From contig PXSY01000202.1 of assembly GCA_003023125.1 (NCBI GenBank), positions 1 through 7,871 of the forward strand: a stretch of 7,871 bases of DNA, read 5' to 3'. Made by a program: the position numbers and the translations under genes. How positions within the stretch are numbered: the stretch's first letter is position 1; each line of letters starts with the position of its first letter. The notes beneath the pieces are model-generated. The model was not told where the DNA came from. It saw only the letters and a program-made list of their open reading frames with translations, and ran no database searches. Source of the stretch: Bacteroidetes bacterium QH_10_64_19. GTDB lineage: Bacteria; Bacteroidota; Rhodothermia; Rhodothermales; Salinibacteraceae. Below, one piece after another: positions 1-7,105 of the stretch.

Positions 1-360
1 CTCCGGCACTGGACAGCCGGCGTCGGAGAGGTGCTGTTTCTGGACGCCCTTGTCTTTGATGAGCGATAGCGTCCGCGTCGAAGGCCACAGTGAAACCTTG
101 TTGGGCAATACCTTAGAGGCTTCCTCAGCTGGCGCCCATTCACTCTCGACCGTGACCACGTCGCAGTCCGCCATGAAGGGCCGAAGGACATCCGGATCCG
201 TCCAATCGCCGACGTGCGTCTCGCTGTACGGGCGCATCGGCCCGGCGTCCTTTGGGGAGAGGAGCTTGGGAGGGATGCCCATCCGCACGGCCTCGGCCGC
301 CATCATTTTGCCGAGCTGGCCGCCGCCGAGAATGCCAATGGTGGGAAAAGACGACTGCAT
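1..360 (-). CDS. purK: N5-carboxyaminoimidazole ribonucleotide synthase, N-terminal part (cut by window edge)
   Basis: Codons 1-120 of an ATP-grasp enzyme; the rest lies beyond base 1. PurK uses ATP and bicarbonate to carboxylate aminoimidazole ribonucleotide to N5-CAIR in cytoplasmic de novo purine synthesis, upstream of PurE. Visible features: the glycine-rich N-terminal loop GILGGGQLGKMM (residues 9-20) of the pre-ATP-grasp fold, the strand CDVVTVESEWAP (66-77) that corresponds to the CDVVTxExE segment of PurK, and IKDKGVQKQHLSDAGCPVPE (101-120), matching the 'DK..QK..L...G.P.P' stretch before the ATP-grasp domain. The ATG at 360 places the Gly-rich loop at the usual distance from the N-terminus. 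The frame stays open upstream to 463, but no better start is seen and no clear Shine-Dalgarno precedes the ATG. It lies about 100 bp downstream of the HtrA-FtsK gene on the same strand, so co-transcription is possible. Another ATP-grasp family is a minor alternative because the catalytic part is not visible. Confidence 0.85.
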   Translation of the reverse strand, partial: MQSSFPTIGILGGGQLGKMMAAEAVRMGIPPKLLSPKDAGPMRPYSETHVGDWTDPDVLRPFMADCDVVTVESEWAPAEEASKVLPNKVSLWPSTRTLSLIKDKGVQKQHLSDAGCPVPE

Positions 361-415
361 GCGTCGATGCTGAAGTGAGTGGTACGGGGGTGACGTTCTC
401 GGGGAGAGCTGAGGG

Positions 416-443
416 GCGCTCCGACCTGCGTATTTCGGAGCAC
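416..443 (-). terminator. Hairpin just downstream of the HtrA-FtsK gene; possible weak terminator or processing hairpin
   Basis: Read on the minus strand, GTGCTCCG (443-416 side) pairs with CGGAGCGC across a 12-nt loop, giving an 8-bp stem with one G-U pair. It begins about 20 nt after the TAG stop of the long fusion gene and ends about 55 nt before the purK start. There is no T-tract after the stem, so it does not fit a classic intrinsic terminator. It could be an mRNA 3'-end stabiliser, part of a weak terminator, or chance in GC-rich DNA. Confidence 0.3.
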
Positions 444-462
444 GTACTTGCAGGGGCGCGCA

Positions 463-3400
463 CTATCCGTCCTCGGGGGCTTCCTCCTCAGTCTCTTCCC
501 CATGCAACAGGTCGTCGAGTTCTTGTTCGTCGTCCACGAGGACGTCGCGAGCCTTGGTGCCGTTGAAAGGACCGACAATGCCGGCCTCTTCCAGTTGATC
601 CACGATGCGGGCCGCCCGCGTGTAGCCGACGGCGAGCTTACGCTGCAGCAGCGAGACGGACCCCTGCTGGCGGCGCACGATCACACGGGCAGCTTCCTCG
701 AACTTGTCGTCGGTGTCCTCCACGCCGAGCGTCTCGTCGGGGCCGTGGCCGGCATCTTGCAGAGAGGGCAGCGTGTAGGCGGTCACGCCCGGCTGGTCGG
801 CCACGTACTCCACGACGGTTTCCACCTCCTCGACACTCACGAACGGACCCTGCAACCGCTTCAGGTCGCTGCCGCTGAGGAACAGCATGTCCCCGTTGCC
901 CACGAGGTCCTCGGCCCCACCCTGATCCAGAATGGTTCGGGAGTCGACCCGCGAGGCCACCTCGAACGCGACCCGGGAGGGGAAGTTGGCCTTGATGACC
1001 CCGGTGATGACGTCCACCGACGGCCGCTGCGTGGCCAGGATCAGGTGGATGCCCACGGCCCGGGCCATCTGCGCGAGCCGCGAAATCGGGCCCTCGACGT
1101 CGTCCCCGGCCGCCATCATCAGGTCCGCCAACTCGTCGACCACCACCACGAGGTACGGCATATGCCGGTGACCCTCGGTGGGATCGAGCTCGCCGGACTG
1201 AAACTTCTCGTTGTAGCCATTGATGTTGCGCACCTTCGCGTCCGAGAGAAGGTCGTAGCGCTCCTCCATTTCCCGCTCCACGCTCTTGAGAACCCCGGCG
1301 GCCTCGTCCACGTCCGTGATGACGGTCTGGTCGATGTCCTCGGGCACCGCCACGAATTGGGTTTCGAGCGCCGTGTACTGCTGCAGCTCAATCTTCTTCG
1401 GGTCGATGATCACGAATCGCAGGTTCGCCGGGTGGCAGGCGTAGATGAGCCCTGTGATGATGGCGTTCAGCCCCACGGATTTGCCGGAGCCGGTGGCCCC
1501 GGCGATGAGCAGGTGGGGCATCGTCGTGAGGTCGTCGAGGTACACCTCCCCCTCAATGGTTTTGCCGAGCGGCAGCGGCAACTCGAGATCGGTGTCCTGG
1601 AACTTGGTGGTGCTGATGATGTCGCGGAGGCGAACCAGCTCCCGGTTCCGGTTCGGGATCTCGACCCCCACGGCGGACTTGCCCGGAATGGGGGCGATGA
1701 TTCGAATGCCGGGGGCGGCCATCGCCATCGCCAGGTCGTCTTCAAGCGACTCGATGCGGCTCACTTTGATGCCGGGCGCCGGGGTCAGCTCATAGCGCGT
1801 CACCGTGGGCCCCACCACGGCGTTGATCTCCTCGATCTCGATGTTGTACATGTCGAGCTTGTCGAGAAGAATCCGCTTGTTTTCCTCCAGCTCCTCGCGG
1901 TCCACCGAGGGATCGCTCTGGGTCGCTTCCTCAAGCAGCTCCAGCGAAGGCGGTTCGTACTCGAAGTCCTCAGGGGCCTCCGCGGGGCGCTCAATCTCGT
2001 CGGTCGTCTCTTCCTCCACCTGTTCCTGCACCGTCATCGATACGTCCTCCTCAAGCGGGTCGCGCGACGGGTCCGCCTCCGTCGAGTCCGGCGACTCGGG
2101 CTCGTCGGGGGCTGAGGAGGCATCGGAGGAAGACGGGGGCGAGGACGCTGGCGGGGCGCTCTCGGACGACGTAGACGAGGGCGACGCCTGGGCCCCGGGG
2201 GCCTCCGGACGGGTCTCCTCCACCGCCGACTGCTCCGGGTCCGACGCATCGTCCCGGTCCGGGGAATCGTCCTGGTCCGGGGGGGCGTCTCGATTAGTGG
2301 GGTCGGCGGCGGGCGGGCCCTCTGGACGAAACAAGTCGTTGCGACGGACGGGCCGGTCGTCGGGGCCTAGTTCGGGCGGGGGGTCCGATTGGAGGGGGGC
2401 GGAGGCTGCCTGTGGACTCGTCGCCGCATCTGAGGCAGCGGGCCCGGCGGAAGACTCTGCGGGGGAGGAGGGCGGCGGGTCGGACGTGTGTTCGGCATCA
2501 TCCTCCGGGGACGAGGGGGCGTCTCCAGAGCTCTGGTCCGCAGAGGCCGTCGTCATGTTGTCCCGTGCACCCAGAGTTACGGTAAGGTCCATCGTGTCCC
2601 CGTCACGATTGATGCGGAGAGAGACCTCGTCGCCGGGCTGCATGCTTGCGATCTGGTTCCCGAGCTGTAGGTAATCGTCAAGGGGCTCCTCCCCAATCGC
2701 AACGATGATGTCGCCGGCCTGAAGCCCCGCTTCGGCGGCGGGGGTTTCGCTTTGAACCTGCGAGACAACCGCAGAGCCCTGCGGCAGGTCTTCGTTCTTG
2801 ATGAGGTTCTGCGGAGCGCCCCGATAGCGAATGCCCAGATACGCCCGCTGCACGTCGCCCTCTTCGATAATCTGCGTCGCTACGCGCTCGACGGTGTTGA
2901 CCGGGATTGCAAATCCAATGCCCTGATTCCCTCCGGACCGAGACGCGATGGCGGTGTTGATGCCGACAAGCTCTCCCTGAAGGTTGACCAGTGGACCGCC
3001 GGAGTTCCCTGGGTTGATGGCCGCATCGGTCTGAATGAAGTTGTGCACGCCGCTGCCCTGCTCGGGATTCCGACTGCGCTGTGGACTGGCCTGCAGACGG
3101 CCGAGTGCACTAACGATGCCCGCGGTCACGCTATTGTTGAGTTGAGGGCTGAGCGGGGAGCCAATTGCCATTACCCACTGTCCCACGTTCAGTTGCTCGG
3201 AATTGCCGAAGCTGACGGCTTTGAGGTTACTCGCGTCTACGTCAAGGACAGCGAGATCACTGTAGGAATCGGTCCCGATGACTTCCGCGTCGTACTGCGT
3301 TCCGTCTTTCGTCTGGACGCTCAGCCGCTGGGCATCTTCCACCACGTGATTGTTGGTGATGATGTGCCCGTCGGAGCGCACAATCACGCCCGATCCCAGA

Positions 3401-3750
3401 CCTTGCCGCACGTCGGGCTCGGACGGACCCGGCTGGCCGAAGAAACGCTCGAATGGAGTGCCTTCAAACGGATTTCGCATGCGTCGCTCCACCTCCTTCT
3501 CTGCACGAATTTGCACGACGGCAGGGTTCACGGACTCGGCCACCTCCGAAAACGCCGTCTCAAACTCGCGGGGCGTGCTACCAACCGACTGCTCTACAGC
3601 CGTGGACCCGTCAAGATTGGCGGCCTGGCTCGAAGTCCCCACGGTCTCGCCGGCCCCGAAGAGGTTGGCGCCGGCGGTCGCGAAGAGAATGCCCGCGATG
3701 AAGGCACTGCCGATGACTACAGCGAGAGAAACTTTGCCTTTCGTGCTCAT
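463..3750 (-). CDS. htrA-ftsK: HtrA/DegQ-type serine protease fused to FtsK/SpoIIIE DNA translocase motor
   Basis: One open frame of 1095 codons holds two normally separate proteins. Residues about 7-28 form a hydrophobic segment after basic residues (signal anchor or signal peptide). Residues 70-300 are a trypsin-like HtrA protease with the full triad: His135 (TNNHVV), Asp165 (SDLAVL) and Ser250 (GNSGGPL). Residues 304-395 are a single PDZ domain starting YLGI. Residues 398-570 are a Ser/Pro/Asp/Glu/Ala-rich linker with no hydrophobic stretch. Residues about 600-720 match the FtsK alpha domain and 721-985 the RecA-like beta ATPase, with Walker A GATGSGKS (751-758), Walker B VVVVDELADLM and ATQRPSVDVITGVIKANFPS. 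Residues 1012-1075 resemble the winged-helix gamma domain that reads KOPS-type polar DNA motifs. The four-helix FtsK membrane domain is missing. HtrA degrades misfolded envelope proteins; FtsK pumps DNA at the septum. Both halves keep their catalytic residues. No Shine-Dalgarno precedes the ATG at 3750. A deletion or assembly chimera is the main alternative to a true fusion. Confidence 0.93.
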   Translation of the reverse strand: MSTKGKVSLAVVIGSAFIAGILFATAGANLFGAGETVGTSSQAANLDGSTAVEQSVGSTPREFETAFSEVAESVNPAVVQIRAEKEVERRMRNPFEGTPFERFFGQPGPSEPDVRQGLGSGVIVRSDGHIITNNHVVEDAQRLSVQTKDGTQYDAEVIGTDSYSDLAVLDVDASNLKAVSFGNSEQLNVGQWVMAIGSPLSPQLNNSVTAGIVSALGRLQASPQRSRNPEQGSGVHNFIQTDAAINPGNSGGPLVNLQGELVGINTAIASRSGGNQGIGFAIPVNTVERVATQIIEEGDVQRAYLGIRYRGAPQNLIKNEDLPQGSAVVSQVQSETPAAEAGLQAGDIIVAIGEEPLDDYLQLGNQIASMQPGDEVSLRINRDGDTMDLTVTLGARDNMTTASADQSSGDAPSSPEDDAEHTSDPPPSSPAESSAGPAASDAATSPQAASAPLQSDPPPELGPDDRPVRRNDLFRPEGPPAADPTNRDAPPDQDDSPDRDDASDPEQSAVEETRPEAPGAQASPSSTSSESAPPASSPPSSSDASSAPDEPESPDSTEADPSRDPLEEDVSMTVQEQVEEETTDEIERPAEAPEDFEYEPPSLELLEEATQSDPSVDREELEENKRILLDKLDMYNIEIEEINAVVGPTVTRYELTPAPGIKVSRIESLEDDLAMAMAAPGIRIIAPIPGKSAVGVEIPNRNRELVRLRDIISTTKFQDTDLELPLPLGKTIEGEVYLDDLTTMPHLLIAGATGSGKSVGLNAIITGLIYACHPANLRFVIIDPKKIELQQYTALETQFVAVPEDIDQTVITDVDEAAGVLKSVEREMEERYDLLSDAKVRNINGYNEKFQSGELDPTEGHRHMPYLVVVVDELADLMMAAGDDVEGPISRLAQMARAVGIHLILATQRPSVDVITGVIKANFPSRVAFEVASRVDSRTILDQGGAEDLVGNGDMLFLSGSDLKRLQGPFVSVEEVETVVEYVADQPGVTAYTLPSLQDAGHGPDETLGVEDTDDKFEEAARVIVRRQQGSVSLLQRKLAVGYTRAARIVDQLEEAGIVGPFNGTKARDVLVDDEQELDDLLHGEETEEEAPEDG
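2037..2051 (-). promoter_or_regulatory. Internal Shine-Dalgarno and ATG (Met572) that could start a separate FtsK motor protein
   Basis: On the minus strand GAGGAGG (2052-2046) precedes an in-frame ATG (2037-2035) by 8 nt, which is near-ideal Shine-Dalgarno spacing. Starting there would give a 524-residue product (463-2037) with a short acidic leader and the complete FtsK alpha, beta and gamma domains but no protease or membrane segment. The same bases encode Glu-Glu-Asp-Val-Ser within an acidic linker, so the match may be a by-product of GAG codons. No other start in this window has an equally good ribosome binding site. Confidence 0.4.
2041..2559 (-). other. Disordered acidic linker between the protease and translocase halves (fusion junction region)
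   Basis: Encodes residues 398-570 of the fusion protein. It is dominated by Ser, Pro, Asp, Glu and Ala, with no Trp, Tyr or Ile, one Phe (474) and only a few Leu, so it has no membrane helix and probably no fold. One island stands out, DRPVRRNDLFRPEG (465-478), which is basic and hydrophobic against the background. FtsK proteins normally have a long variable linker between their membrane and motor domains, so most of this segment may be FtsK-derived. HtrA homology stops at the PDZ end (about residue 396), so the join probably lies near 2400-2560. Confidence 0.7.
2248..2282 (-). repeat. Tandem 18-bp repeat, two copies, in the linker
   Basis: On the plus strand the 17-base unit ATCGTCCYGGTCCGGGG occurs at 2248-2264 and again at 2266-2282, an 18-bp period, differing at one base (C or T). 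It encodes DQDDSP followed by DRDDAS (residues 492-503). In-frame short duplications of this kind are typical of slippage in low-complexity linkers and show that this segment is prone to length change. Confidence 0.65.
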
Positions 3751-3803
3751 GGAGGATCAGTAGAATGCGGTCGTGAAGAGAGCGCGGGATCTTTGAGTCG
3801 TGC

Positions 3804-3827
3804 TTCGGGCAGATGGGAGTGCCCGAA
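3804..3827. promoter_or_regulatory. Perfect inverted repeat upstream of the HtrA-FtsK gene; operator or leader hairpin candidate
   Basis: TTCGGGCA (3804-3811) and TGCCCGAA (3820-3827) are exact reverse complements separated by 8 nt. The dyad sits 54-77 bp before the ATG at 3750. It could bind a dimeric regulator or form an 8-bp hairpin in the leader of the minus-strand mRNA. No regulator family can be assigned from the sequence. Confidence 0.4.
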
Positions 3828-3894
3828 TCCTCAGTCATAAACGGATGGTAGCCCGCAATTCGTACCATTGTCGACTAGCACTATGCCTTACGGG

Positions 3895-3900
3895 ATTAGA
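3895..3900 (-). promoter_or_regulatory. Possible -10 element (TCTAAT) for the HtrA-FtsK gene
   Basis: Minus-strand TCTAAT matches TATAAT at five of six positions and lies in the AT-richer part of the divergent region, about 145 bp before the start codon. No convincing -35 hexamer is found at 16-18 bp, so this is a weak call. A transcript from here would carry the 3804-3827 dyad in its leader. Confidence 0.2.
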
Positions 3901-3925
3901 TTGGAGATGGTGCCGACCTGAGAGT

Positions 3926-3931
3926 TACAAT
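3926..3931 (+). promoter_or_regulatory. Possible -10 element (TACAAT) for alaS
   Basis: TACAAT matches TATAAT at five of six positions on the plus strand. The only upstream -35-like sequence is TTGGAG at 3901-3906, with an over-long 19-bp spacing, so support is weak. It would give alaS a leader of about 130 nt. Confidence 0.25.
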
Positions 3932-4068
3932 GGAGGCAGGGTCGGTCGCTGGAATCCTTCTCCTCCTCAGCCGTACACGAATCATCCCCGTGGAAACGGC
4001 CCTAATCTGCTGGCGGGGACGCGCCAAACCACACTGTTCCACGTACGCTCGCACGGACTGAGAACCGA

Positions 4069-6978
4069 ATGGCCAACGCTTCGATGCATCCACACCTCCA
4101 ATCCACCGTCGATCCGTCTCGCACCTCTGAGGAGATTCGGCGAGACTTTCTGCAGTTTTTTGAGGAAAAGGGGCACGAGGTCGTTCCCAGTGCGTCGCTC
4201 GTGCCGGAGGGCGATGGCACACTGCTCTTTACCAATGCCGGGATGAACCAGTTCAAGGACGTGTTCCTGGGCACCGGACGGCGTCCCTACTCGCGGGCGG
4301 TCGACACCCAGAAGTGCCTGCGGGTGTCCGGCAAGCACAACGACCTGGAGGAGGTGGGCCACGACACCTACCACCACACGTTCTTCGAAATGCTGGGCAA
4401 CTGGAGTTTCGGGGACTACTTTAAGGCCGAGGCCATCGCGTGGGCCTGGGAGTTGCTGGTGGACCGGTGGGGACTCGCTCCGGAGCGCCTGTACGCCACC
4501 GTCCACGAAGGGGATGCCGACTTCGGGCTGGATGCCGACAAGGAGGCCTATGATCTCTGGCTATCGAAAACCCCGCTTCCGGAGGACCGAGTCCTGTACG
4601 AGCCGTCGAAAGAAAACTTCTGGATGATGGGGGACACCGGCCCGTGCGGGCCGTGCTCGGAGATTCACGTCGACCTGCGTCCCGACGATGCGCGCCGGGA
4701 GACGCCCGGCCGCGCCCTCGTAAACGCCGACCACCCGCAGGTCATGGAGCTGTGGAATCTGGTGTTCATCCAGTACAACGCCCAGTCCGATGGGGGCCTG
4801 GAGCCGCTCGAAGACCAGCACGTGGACACGGGTATGGGCTTCGAGCGGATGGTGGCCGTGCTACAGGGAGAAGAGTCGACCTACGACACCGACCTCTTTG
4901 CCCCGCTCCTGCAGTCGATTGCCGATCTCTCGCCCCGGGAGAAGGTGCAGGGGTACGATGCTCTCCGCATCCGAGACGAGGAGGAGCGCGAGCAGGCACG
5001 CATCGCTCTCCGCGTGGTGGCCGACCACATTCGCGCCATCGCCTTCGCGATTTCCGACGGGGTGATGCCGAGCAACGAGGGGCGGGGCTACGTCATTCGG
5101 CGCATCCTGCGGCGCGCCGTCCGCTACGGGTACGAAACGCTGGAGCTTGAAGAGCCCTTCCTGCACCGGTTGGTCGACCCACTCGTGGAGAAAATGGGCG
5201 GCCAGTTCGACGGGCTCGTGGAGCAGCAGTCGTACATCGAGCAGGCCATTCGGTCCGAGGAGGAGAGCTTCCTGGAGACGCTCGGCACGGGCATCGAGTT
5301 CTTCGAGCGGGTCGCGCCCTACGTGACGAGCTTCCGCGAGAAAGACGGCGAGGTGACCGATCGGTTGATTGGGGAGCTCCAGCAAGACCGGCGGGCGATG
5401 GACCTGCTGGAGAAGGCGTACGTCGATGCGGACGACCGGAGCACGATCCTTCGCGACTTCGCCCGCGTGGCGCGGGACGGGACGCTCCCCGGACAGGTGG
5501 CGTTTCTGCTGCATGATACGTACGGCTTCCCAATCGACCTGACCCGGCTTATGGCTCGCGAGCGTGGCCTATCGGTCGACATGGGGAGCTACGAGAATCT
5601 TATGGCGCGTCAGCAGGAGCGGGCCCGGGCGGCCTCGGACTTTAAGATGGACCAGGGCCAACAGCCGTCGGCCCACGCGTGGCAGCCCGTCGCGGAGGGA
5701 TCGCCGTCCTCCGAGTTTGTCGGGTACGATCGGGAGGTCGTGGAGGAGGTAGAGATTCGAGCCGTTCGCCGCATGGACGCAGATGGGGATCCCCGATATG
5801 AGGTGGAACTCAGTCATACACCGTTCTACGCCGAAGCCGGGGGACAGGTGGGCGACACCGGTACGCTCACCATCGGGGGGGAGAAGGTGCCAGTGCTGGA
5901 CACTCAGCATGAAGGCGACCGCATCGCCCACGCGGTAGACGCTCTTCCGGAGACCTTGAGCGGCCCGGTGCGGGCCGAGGTGGACACGGAGCGTCGCCGG
6001 CGCATTCGCGCGCATCACACCGCGACTCACCTGATGCACGCCGTGCTCCGCGACACCTTGGGCGATCACGTGCAGCAGAAGGGATCGCTCGTGGCGCCGG
6101 ACCGCTTGCGGTTCGACTTCAGCCACTTCAGTGCCGTCGACGAAGCGACGCTCCGGGACATGGAGCATCGGATCAATGCGGTCATCCAGCGCAACATCCC
6201 GAAGCAGGAAGAGCGTGAGGTGCCCATCGATGAGGCCCTCGACCGCGGCGCGATGGCCCTCTTCGACGAGCAGTACGGCGAGCAGGTTCGTGTCATTTCG
6301 TTCGACCCCGATTTCAGCATGGAGCTCTGCGGGGGCACGCATGTTGAGGCCACCGGCGAGGTTGGGCTGTTTCGCTTCTTATCCGAGGGATCGGTGGCCT
6401 CGGGGGTGCGTCGGGTGGAGGCCGTGGCCGGAGAAGCCGCTCTGGAGCACGTCGAGTCGAAGCTCGACGAGCTGATGCAGGCGCGCCGTCAGTTCCGCTC
6501 GCTGCAGGCGCCCCTGCCGGACGCCATCGCCGAACTGCAGGACGAGCGCGATCGGCTGGAGGCGGAGGTGGAGCAGCTCCGCCGCCGTCAACTTGCCGAC
6601 CGGCTCGACGCGTTCATCGCGGACCGGGCCACAGAGGTCGACGGGGTTGCCGTGGTTACGGGCCGGCTCGACGACGCCCGCCCGGATGAGTTGCAGGACC
6701 TGGGTCATCAGCTTCGCGACAAGCTCGGGGCCGGCAGTGTGGGAGTGCTCGGCACGACCGGGGCGGAGGGGGAGAAGGTTTCCGTCGTGGCGACAGTGAG
6801 CGACGATCTCACCGCGGAGCGCGATCTTCAGGCCGGGGCGCTCGTCGGCACCCTGGGGGAGCGACTTGGGGGCGGAGGCGGCGGACGTCCCTCCCTCGCC
6901 TCGGCCGGCGGGCGGCGCACGGAGAAGCTTGACGAGGTGCTCCGTGAGGTGCCGTCGCTCGTGGCGGACAGGCTCTAG
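4069..6978 (+). CDS. alaS: Alanyl-tRNA synthetase with an insertion of about 50 residues
   Basis: Class II aminoacyl-tRNA synthetase that charges tRNA-Ala with alanine in the cytoplasm and hydrolyses mischarged Ser/Gly-tRNA-Ala. Visible in order: N-terminal catalytic domain with FTNAGMNQFKDVFLG (54-68), GDTGPCGPCSEIH (188-200), MELWNLVFIQY (226-236) and class II motif 3 DTGMGFER (253-260); the tRNA-recognition region up to DTYGFP (483-488); the editing domain with HxxxH (His650, His654) and CxxxH (Cys754, His758) zinc ligands; a coiled coil (about 815-845); and the C-terminal DHHA1-type domain ending in GGGGGGRPSLASAGG (934-948). The 969 residues exceed the usual 870-880, largely because of residues about 416-470. 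The ATG at 4069 is the first in frame near the conserved 'EEIRRDFLQFFEEKGH' start; Met6 at 4084 is an alternative. No clear Shine-Dalgarno is seen. All key residues are present, so it should be functional. Confidence 0.98.
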   Translation: MANASMHPHLQSTVDPSRTSEEIRRDFLQFFEEKGHEVVPSASLVPEGDGTLLFTNAGMNQFKDVFLGTGRRPYSRAVDTQKCLRVSGKHNDLEEVGHDTYHHTFFEMLGNWSFGDYFKAEAIAWAWELLVDRWGLAPERLYATVHEGDADFGLDADKEAYDLWLSKTPLPEDRVLYEPSKENFWMMGDTGPCGPCSEIHVDLRPDDARRETPGRALVNADHPQVMELWNLVFIQYNAQSDGGLEPLEDQHVDTGMGFERMVAVLQGEESTYDTDLFAPLLQSIADLSPREKVQGYDALRIRDEEEREQARIALRVVADHIRAIAFAISDGVMPSNEGRGYVIRRILRRAVRYGYETLELEEPFLHRLVDPLVEKMGGQFDGLVEQQSYIEQAIRSEEESFLETLGTGIEFFERVAPYVTSFREKDGEVTDRLIGELQQDRRAMDLLEKAYVDADDRSTILRDFARVARDGTLPGQVAFLLHDTYGFPIDLTRLMARERGLSVDMGSYENLMARQQERARAASDFKMDQGQQPSAHAWQPVAEGSPSSEFVGYDREVVEEVEIRAVRRMDADGDPRYEVELSHTPFYAEAGGQVGDTGTLTIGGEKVPVLDTQHEGDRIAHAVDALPETLSGPVRAEVDTERRRRIRAHHTATHLMHAVLRDTLGDHVQQKGSLVAPDRLRFDFSHFSAVDEATLRDMEHRINAVIQRNIPKQEEREVPIDEALDRGAMALFDEQYGEQVRVISFDPDFSMELCGGTHVEATGEVGLFRFLSEGSVASGVRRVEAVAGEAALEHVESKLDELMQARRQFRSLQAPLPDAIAELQDERDRLEAEVEQLRRRQLADRLDAFIADRATEVDGVAVVTGRLDDARPDELQDLGHQLRDKLGAGSVGVLGTTGAEGEKVSVVATVSDDLTAERDLQAGALVGTLGERLGGGGGGRPSLASAGGRRTEKLDEVLREVPSLVADRL

Positions 6979-6981
6979 CCT

Positions 6982-7000
6982 CGTCCAGCGTCCGTGGACG
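6982..7000 (+). terminator. Short hairpin after alaS without a T-tract
   Basis: CGTCCA (6982-6987) and TGGACG (6995-7000) are complementary across a 7-nt loop, four bases after the alaS TAG. A shorter-loop version (CGTCC GT GGACG) competes with it. No run of T follows, so it is only a weak candidate for transcription termination or 3'-end formation. Confidence 0.25.
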
Positions 7001-7105
7001 GTCTGGCCCGCACAGCTCAGCCCCGCCCAACGCGAATGTAGGGACAAGCTTCTGCGTGTCGACCGCACGCATTTCGCATCGCAGTTGCACGCGATGGTCT
7101 AATCC

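Larger units (their letters stand above)
3751..4068. other. Divergent intergenic region between the HtrA-FtsK gene and alaS
   Basis: This 318-bp stretch separates two genes read in opposite directions and must hold promoters for both. It is visibly more AT-rich in its middle (about 3838-3935) than the flanking genes. It contains a perfect dyad at 3804-3827 and -10-like hexamers on both strands near 3895-3931. No tRNA, small RNA, riboswitch or conserved small protein is recognisable. Open frames crossing it overlap the alaS start in another frame and have no family features. Confidence 0.6.

Noticed and set aside
448..2115. 555-codon open frame on the plus strand opposite the FtsK half
   Set aside because: Antisense to strongly conserved translocase motifs; the His/Arg/Val-rich translation has no family features and is a usual by-product of GC-rich codon use.
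2554..2556. Met399 codon right after the PDZ domain as a start for a separate FtsK protein
   Set aside because: No Shine-Dalgarno upstream, and a start there would begin with the disordered linker; Met572 is better supported.
1805..2674. 289-codon Ser/Gly-rich open frame on the plus strand opposite the linker
   Set aside because: Low-complexity shadow of the acidic Ser/Pro linker; no domain or start signal.
2752..3840. 362-codon open frame on the plus strand opposite the protease half
   Set aside because: Antisense to the HtrA domain with its intact catalytic triad; no recognisable motifs.
3800..4246. 148-codon open frame crossing the divergent region into alaS
   Set aside because: It overlaps the conserved start of alaS in another frame and has no conserved features.
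4861..5514. Long minus-strand open frames inside alaS
   Set aside because: Shadows of a clearly conserved alanyl-tRNA synthetase frame.
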